64,000 bases of DNA. Origin: an uncultured Draconibacterium sp. (lineage in GTDB: Bacteria; Bacteroidota; Bacteroidia; Bacteroidales; Prolixibacteraceae). Below the pieces are notes generated by a model. It saw nothing but the letters and a program-made list of their open reading frames with translations, did not search any database and was not told the DNA's origin. Each line of letters begins with the position of its first letter. The stretch's first letter is position 1. Shown in pieces: positions 53,371 to 61,771 of this stretch. Location of the stretch: NCBI RefSeq assembly GCF_963677575.1, contig NZ_OY782038.1, positions 1,674,001 to 1,738,000 of the forward strand, read 5' to 3'. The position numbers and the translations under genes are program-made.

Positions 53371-53820
53371 ATGAGAAAAAGAATGGTAAAATTTATAGCA
53401 ATTTTGGCTATAGTAATTGGTGGTGTAGTTTCATCAAATGCACAGGAACTTGGTGTTCGCTTTGGTGATATTTCCGGCGGGAATGTTGCTATTGATGGTA
53501 TTTTTAGCACGGGACAGTTCAGCCGCATTCACGCTGATGTTTCATTCGGAGATGGAGTTGGAGTTGACCTGTTATGGGATTTCCTTTACCAACCACTTGC
53601 CGGAGAAGCATTTAACTGGTACGTTGGAGTAGGTCCATATATGTGGATTGACGATCCGTTTTGGCTGGGAGCAATTGGAGAAATTGGCATGGAATATCAT
53701 TTCAACAGCATTCCTATTTCGTTGGGAGCCGATTGGCGTCCGGCATTAAGTATCATTGAAGACACAGATTTTCATAGCAAGGGTTTCGGGTTTAATATCC
53801 GGTATGTATTCGGACAATAA
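53371..53820 (+). CDS. Small exported beta-barrel-like protein
   Basis: Start 53371 is chosen because the signal peptide (MRKRMVKFIAIL ... SSNAQ) begins there. The 126-residue mature protein is built of Gly-spaced amphipathic strands (RIHADVSFGDGVGVDLLWDF, WYVGVGPYMWI, GFGFNIRYVFGQ with terminal aromatic), as in short outer-membrane barrels of about eight strands. Function unknown. A terminator follows. Confidence 0.75.
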   Translation: MRKRMVKFIAILAIVIGGVVSSNAQELGVRFGDISGGNVAIDGIFSTGQFSRIHADVSFGDGVGVDLLWDFLYQPLAGEAFNWYVGVGPYMWIDDPFWLGAIGEIGMEYHFNSIPISLGADWRPALSIIEDTDFHSKGFGFNIRYVFGQ

Positions 53821-53840
53821 CATCACTTTAAAATATTAGA

Positions 53841-53864
53841 AAAGCGTCGCGAGGCGCTTTTTTT
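53841..53864 (+). terminator. Terminator after the small barrel gene
   Basis: An AAAGCG(T)C stem pairing with GGCGCTTT and a T-run. It overlaps the end of the convergent gene at 53863. Confidence 0.8.
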
Positions 53865-54270
53865 ATGCCTTATCGATTCCGTTTTCAACTCCCCCCTCTT
53901 GGTCTTTCATTTTGAAATACCGCCGTAGCAAAACCTTTTTCAAATCGCGGGCTATCACCTGGTGTGCAATAATTTCGATATTCGAATAATGAGGAAGATC
54001 TTTTTCCGCCTGTACGATTTCGCGGTTCGTAATATCCACCTGGTAAAGTACCGATAATAAGAGGTCGTAATTGGTCTCCACTAACCCTGTAATCTGGTCG
54101 ATAAGCTGTTGATGCAACTCCTGGTAGGCATTATCAATGTCGCCCGAGAACGTAATCTCAACACCAAACATTCCAAAATCTTTCATGATCTGCTCGGCAG
54201 TTTGCTGAACAATTTCAGCCTTATCCATCAAATTTTCCAGGTTGGTATTATTTACTACAGGTAGTTTCAT
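53863..54270 (-). CDS. Conserved-looking helical protein of unknown function, 135 residues
   Basis: Mostly helical, no signal: NLENLMDKAEIVQQTAEQIMKDF, a turn GVEITFSGDIDNAY, then LLLSVLYQVDITNREIVQAEKDL and a basic segment ARDLKKVLLRRYFKMK. This is the style of short Bacteroidota cytosolic proteins linked to regulation, but I cannot name it. Convergent with the barrel gene. Confidence 0.65.
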   Translation of the reverse strand: MKLPVVNNTNLENLMDKAEIVQQTAEQIMKDFGMFGVEITFSGDIDNAYQELHQQLIDQITGLVETNYDLLLSVLYQVDITNREIVQAEKDLPHYSNIEIIAHQVIARDLKKVLLRRYFKMKDQEGGVENGIDKA

Positions 54271-54382
54271 TTTTGTTCTTTTTATAAAGATAGACGAACT
54301 TTATTTCTCGCCAAATCATTTATTCCATTTCCTTAAAAATCTGTTATATTTACAATTACTATAATCAACTAAATCTAATACA

Positions 54383-54889
54383 ATGAAAAAAAGTTTCTTA
54401 TTATTCACTCTCATTCTTTTGGGATTATTTACCATGGCACAAAACAATTTTAGCAAATCGGCAATTGGTGTTGGTGTTGTTGTTGAAGACCTTGAAAAAT
54501 CGATCGATTTTTATACCAATGTAATTGGAATGGTGAAAACCGGTGCATTCTCAGTTTCGAAAGAAAAATGCACCGAACTGGGATTAACCGACAGTTACCA
54601 ACTTGATGTTACTATTCTAAAACTGGAGGACAGCGAAGAAGCCAGCGAATGGAAACTGATGAGTTTAAGAACAAAAGCCAAACACCCCAAACAGAAATTT
54701 ATGAGCGACGACACCGGAATGCAGTACATTACTTTAATGGTGAAACACCTTCAACCTGTTTTAGATCGTATAGAAAAACATGGAGTGAAAGTGTTGAGTG
54801 GCAAACCATCACAAAACGGAGAAAATAGTTTTTTTCTGCTCGTTCAGGATCCCGATGGAACTTTTATCGAGTTGATCGGTCCCAAATAA
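54383..54889 (+). CDS. Exported VOC-family protein
   Basis: 168 residues. An N-terminal hydrophobic signal (1-20, FTMAQ) is unusual for this fold. One complete VOC domain follows: IGVGVVVEDLEKSIDFYTNVIGM at 29-51, YITLMVKHLQPVLDRIEKHGVKV near 112-134, FLLVQDPDGTFIELIGP at the end with the terminal Glu ligand. Likely periplasmic; substrate unknown. A TATATTTA near 54345 is an imperfect -7 box. Confidence 0.85.
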   Translation: MKKSFLLFTLILLGLFTMAQNNFSKSAIGVGVVVEDLEKSIDFYTNVIGMVKTGAFSVSKEKCTELGLTDSYQLDVTILKLEDSEEASEWKLMSLRTKAKHPKQKFMSDDTGMQYITLMVKHLQPVLDRIEKHGVKVLSGKPSQNGENSFFLLVQDPDGTFIELIGPK

Positions 54890-55049
54890 TCTCTTAGCAA
54901 TTCTAAATATCACAAAAACGACTTCAATAACAATCTCGCCAACAAAACGTTATTGTTATAATTTATTTGGAATGAACATATTCTGTTCAATCAAGGATTT
55001 TTTTGAGTAATTTCGAACAGAATTAAGTTTTATTCGAAAAGCAACTGTT

Positions 55050-55703
55050 ATGAGAAAAGAAGTTGAAGCCGGATACCGAACATTATCACTTGGAGAGGAG
55101 ATATTTAATAGTATCACACATGGAATTGGGACTTTGCTAAGCATTGCCGCGCTTGTTCTTTTAGTAGTATTTGCTGCTATAAAAGGTAACGCGTGGCACG
55201 TGGTGAGTTTTAGTATTTTCGGAAGCAGTTTGGTTCTGCTTTATTTATCATCGACGCTTTACCACAGTTTCACCCGCGAAAAATTGAAGAACCTGTTTGT
55301 TCGCTTCGATCATGCCGCCATATTTTTACTAATTGCCGGCACTTATACGCCTTTTGTGCTCACCACCATTCGTGGAGCTTTGGGCTGGACTCTTTTTGGA
55401 ATAATCTGGGGATTGGCGATTGCCGGAATGGTGATCCGCTCGATTTATTTAACCCGTTTTCGGAAATTGATGGTTGGCATTTACCTGACTATGGGCTGGA
55501 TGTTTTTATTGGCCATCGGACCAATTATTAGAAATCTGCCAACATCGAGTATTGCCTTTTTATTTATTGGCGGTGCCTGTTACTCAATCGGGGTAATTTT
55601 TTATTCCTGGCGAGGTTTAAAATACGGTCACGGCATTTGGCACCTATTTGTTTTGGCGGGCAGTATCATGCATTTCTTCTCGGTACTTTACAGTTTAAAT
55701 TAA
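55050..55703 (+). CDS. trhA: Hemolysin III/PAQR-family membrane protein (TrhA-like)
   Basis: 217 residues with seven membrane spans. PAQR marks: EEIFNSITHGIG near 16-27 with the first His, SSTLYHSF near 67-74 with Ser-x-x-x-His, RFDHAAIFLLIAGTYTPF near 85-102 (Asp-His), and the last-helix GHGIWHLFVLAGSIMHFF with two His. These residues form a metal site in the family. Bacterial members affect membrane lipid homeostasis; haemolysis is a naming relic. Confidence 0.93.
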   Translation: MRKEVEAGYRTLSLGEEIFNSITHGIGTLLSIAALVLLVVFAAIKGNAWHVVSFSIFGSSLVLLYLSSTLYHSFTREKLKNLFVRFDHAAIFLLIAGTYTPFVLTTIRGALGWTLFGIIWGLAIAGMVIRSIYLTRFRKLMVGIYLTMGWMFLLAIGPIIRNLPTSSIAFLFIGGACYSIGVIFYSWRGLKYGHGIWHLFVLAGSIMHFFSVLYSLN

Positions 55704-55731
55704 AAATTAACAAATTACAGATATCAAAAAT

Positions 55732-55768
55732 AAAAAAGCAGGATGATTTCTCATCCTGCTTTTTTATT
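55732..55768. terminator. Bidirectional terminator between trhA and trxB
   Basis: A perfect 15-bp stem (AAAAAAGCAGGATGA paired with TCATCCTGCTTTTTT, loop TTTC) between convergent genes, with A- and T-tracts on either side. Confidence 0.92.
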
Positions 55769-55790
55769 TATCGCGTAGTTTCTTTTCTTT

Positions 55791-56795
55791 TTATGAATGC
55801 TTTTCAGAAAGGTAACGCTCTGCATCAATTGCAGCCATACATCCCGATCCGGCAGCAGTAACCGCCTGACGGTATTGCGAGTCCTGAACATCTCCGCAGG
55901 CAAAAACACCAGGAGTTTTTGTTTTTGAAGTTCCCGGCTTGGTTAAAATATATCCTACATCGTCGGTGTCAACATATTCGGCAAAAATATCAGAGTTTGG
56001 TTTGTGACCTATGGCTAAAAAGAATCCGTCAATTTTAATATTAACTTCCTCTTCTCCTTCCTCGCCAAGGTTTTTAACAAGTATTGCTCCTTCAACAACT
56101 CCGTTATCACCAATCAATCCTTTAGTTTGGTGTTTCCAAAGTATTTCTACATTTGGTATTTTTTTCACACGCTCGGCCATCACTCTTGATGCACGAAGTA
56201 CATCACGACGAACAATCAGGTATACCTTGTTACACAATCCGGCAAGATACATAGCCTCTTCAGCAGCAGTATCGCCACCACCAACAACGGCTACATCTTT
56301 TCCTTTGTAGAAAAATCCGTCGCAGGTTGCACAGGCAGAAACTCCACCTCCGGCATATTTTGTTTCGTCTTCAAGTCCCAGATATTTTGCTGTTGCTCCG
56401 GTTGCAATAATCACAGTTTCAGCTTCGATCAATTTTGAGTCATCGATCCAAACCTTATGAACACCGCCTGAGAAATCAACTTTAGTAGCCATTCCCCAAC
56501 GTACATCGGTACCAAAACGCTGTGCCTGTTTCTTCAGGTCTTCCATCATTACAGGACCGGTAACTCCTTCCGGGTAACCCGGATAGTTTTCAACCTCGGT
56601 AGTTGTTGTTAACTGTCCTCCGGGCTGAAGTCCTTCGTACATTACCGGACTCAGATTAGCGCGTGCAGCATATATTGCAGCGGTATAACCTGCAGGCCCC
56701 GATCCTACAATTAAACATTTTACTTTTTCTACGTCTGTTGGTTCAACGTTTTTATTCTCGTTGCTATCGTTAATATCAAGTGGTTTAAACATCAT
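55791..56795 (-). CDS. trxB: Thioredoxin-disulfide reductase
   Basis: 334 residues, cytosolic FAD enzyme that reduces thioredoxin with NADPH. GSGPAGYTAA at 31-40 (FAD), redox Cys155 and Cys158 in CATC, GGGDTAAEEA near 170-179 (NADPH) and the C-terminal ACGDVQD motif of FAD binding. The first about 24 residues are an acidic extension absent from E. coli TrxB; two adjacent ATGs make the exact start uncertain by one codon. Confidence 0.96.
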   Translation of the reverse strand: MMFKPLDINDSNENKNVEPTDVEKVKCLIVGSGPAGYTAAIYAARANLSPVMYEGLQPGGQLTTTTEVENYPGYPEGVTGPVMMEDLKKQAQRFGTDVRWGMATKVDFSGGVHKVWIDDSKLIEAETVIIATGATAKYLGLEDETKYAGGGVSACATCDGFFYKGKDVAVVGGGDTAAEEAMYLAGLCNKVYLIVRRDVLRASRVMAERVKKIPNVEILWKHQTKGLIGDNGVVEGAILVKNLGEEGEEEVNIKIDGFFLAIGHKPNSDIFAEYVDTDDVGYILTKPGTSKTKTPGVFACGDVQDSQYRQAVTAAGSGCMAAIDAERYLSEKHS

Positions 56796-56967
56796 TTAAA
56801 TTTTTAGTTGCACAAAAATACAAAACATACTTTATCGATTGACATAAATTCAATCGATAATAATGAAGCAATATAACCGAATTCTATATTCCTCTCAAAA
56901 TAGTAGATTAAAGAAAGAAAAAAGTTTTGTAATGATAATTTCTAAGCTTATTTTTGCAATCCAGTTT

Positions 56968-57042
56968 CGGGATGTGGCGCAGTCCGGTTAGCGTACTGGT
57001 CTGGGGGACCAGGGGTCGCAGGTTCAAATCCTGTCATCCCGA
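56968..57042 (+). tRNA. tRNA-Pro (anticodon GGG)
   Basis: Full cloverleaf: acceptor CGGGATG/CATCCCG, D stem GCGC/GCGT, anticodon stem CTGGT/ACCAG with loop CTGGGGG (anticodon GGG at 57003-57005), T stem GCAGG/CCTGT with loop TTCAAAT, discriminator A at 57042. CCA is not encoded. It precedes a gene-poor, decayed stretch. Confidence 0.96.
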
Positions 57043-57067
57043 CAGATTCAAAATCTAAAAAACACCA

Positions 57068-57106
57068 AAAGCCTGTAAATCAAATGATTTACAGGCTTTC
57101 TTTTTT
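57068..57106 (+). terminator. Terminator after tRNA-Pro
   Basis: A 15-bp stem AAAGCCTGTAAATCA/TGATTTACAGGCTTT followed by C and six T. Confidence 0.92.
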
Positions 57107-58119
57107 ATAAGGTCAAAATGCACCTAAAAAAAAACATTGTAAATGGATGGAACCAATCCGGGGACCTCTAAATTTTTAGACCAACGAAATGCTAAACACG
57201 GGTTTTGGTTTTACCAAAACATAAACTTGCTATCCTTCCCCAAAAGGGTCTTTTTATGGAAATAAAGTTAGGCATCAGGACAGAGAAAGAAAACAGCAAA
57301 CAAGCTCAATATCAATCAAATAAAATAAATCCAAGCGTCAAACAAAACGTGTGTAATGAGGGATATTAAACTGACCTGAGCCTTAGACACAGTGTAAAAC
57401 CAGAAACATGTTTAATCAGCTGCTAAAAGACAATATTCGGAATCATTTGACACGCCAGGTTGGAGTTCCCGGCAATGCAAGTAAGCCTGTTAATTTTTTG
57501 TGATGGGCTAAGATGGTAGATAAAACTCCACCGACTAATTATTCCCCGCAATTTATTTATATTAAGCTGCCGGGGACTACAATTCATTAACCACACTTCT
57601 TCCTGTATTACTTCATGTATCAGTATCTTTACCATTAGCTCTATCAGATCTGATAAAGGTAGTTTTTCAAACCTGGTGCGGGGCTAACACTTTTCTTTCT
57701 TTTTATCATTTATACACGAGCAGGCAGCTTCCAGTTTTTGCAATAAAAACTGCAGAATTTCATCCATGATAAGCAGCTTTTCTTCTGTTAACCAGAAGAT
57801 GCCATGCTAAAAACGATTGTGATTATCCAATTCTCTGAAAAAGTCCTCTCCACTATATTCTTCAAACAGAAATTCTACTTTTTATAGCTTTAGCTCTGCG
57901 TATACGCATAGTTTCCAAAGGATAAATGCCGGTAAATAGTTGGGCAAATAACTCACTTTTGAGTATACCAGAGTTCTGAATATTCTCAGTAATGATTTAC
58001 CTAATAATTCATTTATTCCTTCTAAATTGTCTTTGTCTGAGTTTCCTCTTAAAACAAAATATTGCTCAGCTATCCGAACCGAAGAATGATAATGGTGGTC
58101 GAGGTCGGGAAATTCAGGG
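57107..58119. other. Gene-free decayed stretch of about 1 kb
   Basis: No intact gene. The minus strand shows stretches with protein-like composition broken by stops and shifts (for example about 57930-58110 and 57700-57880), suggesting degraded genes that I cannot name. A short hairpin GTTTTGGT/ACCAAAAC lies at 57202-57220. No copy of the tRNA 3' end is seen downstream, so no attachment site is called. Confidence 0.5.
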
Positions 58120-58350
58120 CTATAAGGTTTTTCCCAGTGTACGGAAGGATGTTTTTGATGAGATTGCAGCCTTAGGACATGTATACTTCGGCATCACCTC
58201 TAATAAATTTTTCAATTCTTCGAGAACCGGGTGAAACAGCTTTTTGTGCGATTCGACTTCGCTAATTAAAGCTTCAATCCAATTTTCAAGTATTGACTGG
58301 TCGAATGGCAACCATGTGCCAACTCGGAACGGTACTATATTTTCTTGCAT
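58120..58350 (-). pseudogene. Truncated phosphatidylserine-decarboxylase-like gene (N-terminal domain only)
   Basis: The first about 50 residues (RVGTWLPFDQ, LENWIEALISEVE, FHPVLEELKNLL) match the N-terminal PSDC domain of the phosphatidylserine-decarboxylase-like/PsiD family. Near 58200 the frame slips: the next frame continues GDAEVYMS, as expected after the family's 'LIE', then stops. The whole catalytic domain is missing. It follows the amidase gene by 20 bases in the same direction. Confidence 0.65.
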
Positions 58351-58370
58351 TTCTTTTAATTTTGGGATTA

Positions 58371-59045
58371 CTACAAACTTTTCAGCATTTCAATTAAACG
58401 CGGACACGGGTACATATCCCACTTATCTGTTCTAACCGAGTTGTGGGTAAAAATTCCATTTTCGCCTTTAAAAGCACGTTCAGTGATATCGAAAATATCA
58501 GGATTATATGTTTTATCTATATTGAATTTATTGGCCAGGTATTCAACAAGCTCTTTCAATGATGCAATTTGCGCATCGGTATATTTATGAAAATATTTAT
58601 ACCCTTTAAAAGGTGATTCTAATTCAGTTACCTCATCGGCAGAAACAGTGCGGTTCAGGTAGTTTATATACGTTCCATCAGATTGTTTGGTAAGTTGACC
58701 CCAATTACAGACTTCAATGGCAATTGAAGTTTTGTCGAGCCTGGTATAACTTAAGCCAAAAGAGGTAAACGCTTCTGCCTTTATTCCAAGATGATATCCC
58801 CAATATTTTTCATTGAAACATTGGATAATATCACCGTCCTTTTCGTATGGGCTGTTTATTTTACCGGTTAATACATATGGTGTTGCAACCCGTGAACTGT
58901 CACTTTTCCAACCGTTGGCAGTATTTAAAGCGCTTGCTCCTCCTGCTGTATGGTGTAGAAATATTTGCGCTTTGGGCAATGCTTCCTGAAAATACTGATC
59001 ACTTGCAAAATTCAGTTGCTTTATTCTATTAATATCGAGAGACAT
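58371..59045 (-). CDS. N-acetylmuramoyl-L-alanine amidase (Amidase_2 type)
   Basis: 224 residues, no signal peptide. Zinc-site residues of the family: FLHHTAGG with His31/His32 and FTHNSVRTDKWDMYPCP with His201 and Cys214; Lys208 and Asp210 fit the catalytic K-x-D. Also SPYEKDGDIIQCFNE and TSIAIEVCNWG near 105-115. It should cut the sugar-peptide bond in peptidoglycan. Last complete gene of an eight-gene operon; the lack of a leader suggests delivery by another route, as in phage lysins or injection-system effectors. Confidence 0.88.
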   Translation of the reverse strand: MSLDINRIKQLNFASDQYFQEALPKAQIFLHHTAGGASALNTANGWKSDSSRVATPYVLTGKINSPYEKDGDIIQCFNEKYWGYHLGIKAEAFTSFGLSYTRLDKTSIAIEVCNWGQLTKQSDGTYINYLNRTVSADEVTELESPFKGYKYFHKYTDAQIASLKELVEYLANKFNIDKTYNPDIFDITERAFKGENGIFTHNSVRTDKWDMYPCPRLIEMLKSL

Positions 59046-59068
59046 AATTGGTAAGTTTTTATAAATGA

Positions 59069-59554
59069 TTATGAAATTTGTCGTTTAAGAACAGATTCAT
59101 AGGCTTCCACAATCTGTTTCATTCCTTCAGAGGACTCCTGTGGAGCAATAACAATTTCGAGCGAACCAGTGGTTCTTTTACCTTTCTTGGAAAAAATACC
59201 ATCCGATCGTCGAGGAAAGTTAAGTTGCAATTCATCGTCAACTATTTCAAGGTCGAAATCGGCAGACAGGGTTGCTTTTTCAATGTGCGACATCGACAAT
59301 GGAACCATCGTAATCAATGGAACTTGTATCTCAGTGGTTTCAACTTCACCATCGGCATTCAGTATTGGGTATTCTAACATAACAGTCTTAGGCGACAAGG
59401 ACTTACCCGTAGTTTCACCTGTTGTATCATCACTGTTTGTCGGAGCTTCTTCGAAATATTTATCAAGCAAACCGACATTTTTGTCCATTAGCGTATTACT
59501 TGCTTCGATAATAGCATTGTGGACGGCCTCAACAAACAATTTAAAACTGATCAT
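59069..59554 (-). CDS. DUF2589-related small protein
   Basis: 161 residues. The core VPLITMVPLSMSHIEKATLSADFDLEI (about 78-104) parallels the 'PLLTIVPINSLAVETVDINFEMEI' block of the two larger DUF2589 proteins in this operon, and is followed by LEIVIAPQESSEGMKQIVEAY. The N-terminal 40 residues are helical; a Thr/Asp-rich linker separates the parts. No signal. Third paralogue or subunit of the same unknown complex. Confidence 0.75.
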   Translation of the reverse strand: MISFKLFVEAVHNAIIEASNTLMDKNVGLLDKYFEEAPTNSDDTTGETTGKSLSPKTVMLEYPILNADGEVETTEIQVPLITMVPLSMSHIEKATLSADFDLEIVDDELQLNFPRRSDGIFSKKGKRTTGSLEIVIAPQESSEGMKQIVEAYESVLKRQIS

Positions 59555-59572
59555 TTTATTTTCGATTTATGA

Positions 59573-59773
59573 TTATTTCTTATAATTCGCAGCATTTTGT
59601 TTAAGTTCGTCAAACTTTTTCAATGCCTCTTCAACAAGTGGTTTACTTTCTTGCGACAGGCCTATTGATGCCTGACAGTTAGGACAAGTAAATTGAACAC
59701 CAGCAATTAACTGCTTTGTATCAAATGGTATTTGGGTGTTGCATACCGGACAGGGTATTTGTTGTTGATTCAT
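59573..59773 (-). CDS. 66-residue zinc-ribbon protein
   Basis: Cys8-x-x-Cys11 and Cys30-x-x-Cys33 form a zinc ribbon (CPVC, CPNC), followed by a charged helix (PLVEEALKKFDELKQ). Located between two DUF2589-type genes with gaps of 17 and 18 bases, so it is probably part of the same assembly. Function unknown. Confidence 0.82.
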   Translation of the reverse strand: MNQQQIPCPVCNTQIPFDTKQLIAGVQFTCPNCQASIGLSQESKPLVEEALKKFDELKQNAANYKK

Positions 59774-59790
59774 AACATATTGGATTTAAA

Positions 59791-60405
59791 TTATTGCTCA
59801 GATGATTTTGTAGTTTTAGGAAACGGCTGTATAGACTTGGTGTATAAATCGAGTAAAGTAGTTACACCAACAGGTAATGGCAGAGGGCCTGCATTAATAT
59901 TTACTGTCAGCCTGCTTGTCGATTGGCTTTTATATTGTCCTTGTATATTCCCTTTTGAATCTTCTTTCTTGTTACTGATTTTACCGTTTAGTTGAGCACG
60001 TTTATCAATAACACCACCGGCATTAGTGTACTCGTATGATGTCATTGAAGTAATTTCCATATCGAAATCGACATTTACCTTATCGATTGCAAGCGAATTA
60101 AGAGGAACAAGGCAAATCAAAGGCATCGAAAAAGTCATTTCAGCTTTCTTGATATACCCTGGTTCATCAGGTTTTTTTAAATTATCGATAATGCCTTTCA
60201 CCATCACCATTTCAACAATTACTGGTTCAAGCACTTCAGTTTCTTTGTTTTTCTTAAAACAATAATCAAGCAGAAATCGAGTTTGGCCGGTTACCATAAC
60301 CACGTTCGCTTTTGATGCTGCAACCAGAGGCGCACTTATGATCGATTCAATGTTTAATTCGGAACCGAAATTGGGCTTTAAAGATTTATTTGAAGCTTCA
60401 GCCAT
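59791..60405 (-). CDS. DUF2589 protein (204 residues)
   Basis: DUF2589 marks: IESIISAPLVAASKANVVMVTGQTRFLLDYCF at about 19-50, SMPLICLVPLNSLAIDKVNVDFDMEI near 93-118, and VNINAGPLPLPVGVTTLLDLYTKSI near 172-196. No signal peptide. Shares this order with the neighbour at 60465. DUF2589 proteins have no established function known to me; their beta-rich cores and paired occurrence suggest a structural assembly. Confidence 0.85.
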   Translation of the reverse strand: MAEASNKSLKPNFGSELNIESIISAPLVAASKANVVMVTGQTRFLLDYCFKKNKETEVLEPVIVEMVMVKGIIDNLKKPDEPGYIKKAEMTFSMPLICLVPLNSLAIDKVNVDFDMEITSMTSYEYTNAGGVIDKRAQLNGKISNKKEDSKGNIQGQYKSQSTSRLTVNINAGPLPLPVGVTTLLDLYTKSIQPFPKTTKSSEQ

Positions 60406-60423
60406 GACATTTTCGTATTAATT

Positions 60424-60459
60424 AAAAGAGAGGCCTCCAATTCAGAGGCCGGCTCTTTT
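60424..60459 (-). terminator. Hairpin (attenuator or terminator) inside the DUF2589 operon
   Basis: Outer stem AAAAGAG/CTCTTTT and inner stem GGCCTC/GAGGCC; on the minus strand a short T-run follows. It lies between the two DUF2589 genes, so partial termination could set their ratio. Confidence 0.6.
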
Positions 60460-60464
60460 ATGTT

Positions 60465-61229
60465 TTAACTAAGAGTAATAGGTTGAATACATTGTGTGAA
60501 TGCTTCAATAATGGTATTTACACCTTTTGGCACAGGAAGCTGTCCTGCATGAACATTCACGGTGTATTTTGCCGAGTTACTTTTTTGGTAGTGGGTGTTG
60601 TGCGTCGATGAATCTTTCGAATCGTAGCTGGCACTACCTTTTACGGTAACAGAGAATGGTCCCCAACCGGCTTTTGCTTCAAAACTTGATTCACCTTTAA
60701 ACTCTTTTTCTGAAGTTTGTGATTCCTCTTCTGAGAAACTTGACTTCACTTCCATTTCAAAGTTAATATCAACAGTTTCAACAGCCAATGAATTAATCGG
60801 GATGATTGTAAGCATTGGCAAATTGAATTGGGTTGTAATATTTGAAATAATTGGAGCGGTTGCAGGTGTAGCAGGTACAGGAGGTGTTGCGGTTGGATCA
60901 CCCGGAGTAGCTTTATTACCGGGAGTTAAAACCGGACGGGTTAGAGACATCACAATCATGATAGGGGCATACTCATCGTGTTCCGGTATTTCGGGTGTGC
61001 CGATTACTTCCTGAACCGGAGGAGTGGCTGTTGGATCACCTGGAGTACCTTGCACAGCGGCTTGCTGAGCCACGTGTGTTTTGATAAAGCAGGTATCCAG
61101 TAAAAACTTTGTTTGTGTAACGGCCATTGCTGCATTGGCATTTGCTGCTGCATTTAATGGTCCACCAATCAAAGCTTCCATCGGAAGGCCCGAAAACTGT
61201 TGGGCCATTGATAATAAATTTGATTCCAT
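60465..61229 (-). CDS. DUF2589 protein with Pro-rich linker (254 residues)
   Basis: The same core blocks as its neighbour: LIGGPLNAAANANAAMAVTQTKFLLDTCF near 20-48, LPMLTIIPINSLAVETVDINFEMEVKSS near 137-164, VNVHAGQLPVPKGVNTIIEAFTQCI near 224-248. Extra parts: two copies of TPGDPTATPPV (62-72 and 108-118) in a Pro/Thr-rich linker and a Ser-rich GSASYDSKDSSTHNTHY segment near 198-214. No leader. Probably a longer paralogue in the same complex. Confidence 0.85.
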   Translation of the reverse strand: MESNLLSMAQQFSGLPMEALIGGPLNAAANANAAMAVTQTKFLLDTCFIKTHVAQQAAVQGTPGDPTATPPVQEVIGTPEIPEHDEYAPIMIVMSLTRPVLTPGNKATPGDPTATPPVPATPATAPIISNITTQFNLPMLTIIPINSLAVETVDINFEMEVKSSFSEEESQTSEKEFKGESSFEAKAGWGPFSVTVKGSASYDSKDSSTHNTHYQKSNSAKYTVNVHAGQLPVPKGVNTIIEAFTQCIQPITLS

Positions 61230-61268
61230 AATTTAATTTTTAATTGTTAAATGATTCATTAATAAAAG

Positions 61269-61745
61269 CTAGTATTGAGATTGCAATCCATTACTATTAT
61301 TGTTTTCATTCTTTTGAGGAATTTTTAGCGTCTGTCCAACAACTATTAAATTGTTTCTGATTGAATTTGTTTTTCTAATAGTATCCATCGAAATTTTATA
61401 CTGACGTGATATCGAATAAAGCGTTTGCTCCTTCTGTACAATATGATGTACATATTTAACTAGTGGTTTGGAAATTGATTCAGGTTCTTTTATTTCTTCA
61501 ATAGTAGTTGAATCTTTTAGTATCTTTTTTGCTTGCTGATGGCTTGTATCAATGCTAGTATGCGCAGGATAATTTCCTAACTGAGAGGAATTAAACAGGA
61601 ATTCTGGTTTGATAAAACAGATGTAATAAATATTAACCGACAATAAAATCAGATTAACAATTAAGAAAAATGCATTAAATCCGTTCAGCCCTTTCTTTTT
61701 GATGATGGGTTTTGGCTTAAATTTTATTTTAATTCGTTCATCCAT
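61269..61745 (-). CDS. LysM-domain membrane protein
   Basis: 158 residues: a basic N-terminus, one membrane helix (about 25-46, FFLIVNLILLSVNIYYICF), a spacer, and one LysM domain at about 98-143 (HHIVQKEQTLYSISRQYKISMDTIRK ... LIVVGQTLKIP). Type II orientation would put LysM in the periplasm on peptidoglycan. It could anchor the DUF2589 complex to the wall. Confidence 0.87.
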   Translation of the reverse strand: MDERIKIKFKPKPIIKKKGLNGFNAFFLIVNLILLSVNIYYICFIKPEFLFNSSQLGNYPAHTSIDTSHQQAKKILKDSTTIEEIKEPESISKPLVKYVHHIVQKEQTLYSISRQYKISMDTIRKTNSIRNNLIVVGQTLKIPQKNENNNSNGLQSQY

Positions 61746-61771
61746 TTCTATCCGGCATTCATTTTATCATT

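Noticed and set aside
57423..57635. 70-codon minus-strand open frame after the tRNA
   Set aside because: Protein composition and context do not support it; the whole stretch is full of stops in all frames.
56968..58370. Phage or integrative-element attachment site at tRNA-Pro
   Set aside because: No repeat of the tRNA 3' end and no integrase are seen inside the window.
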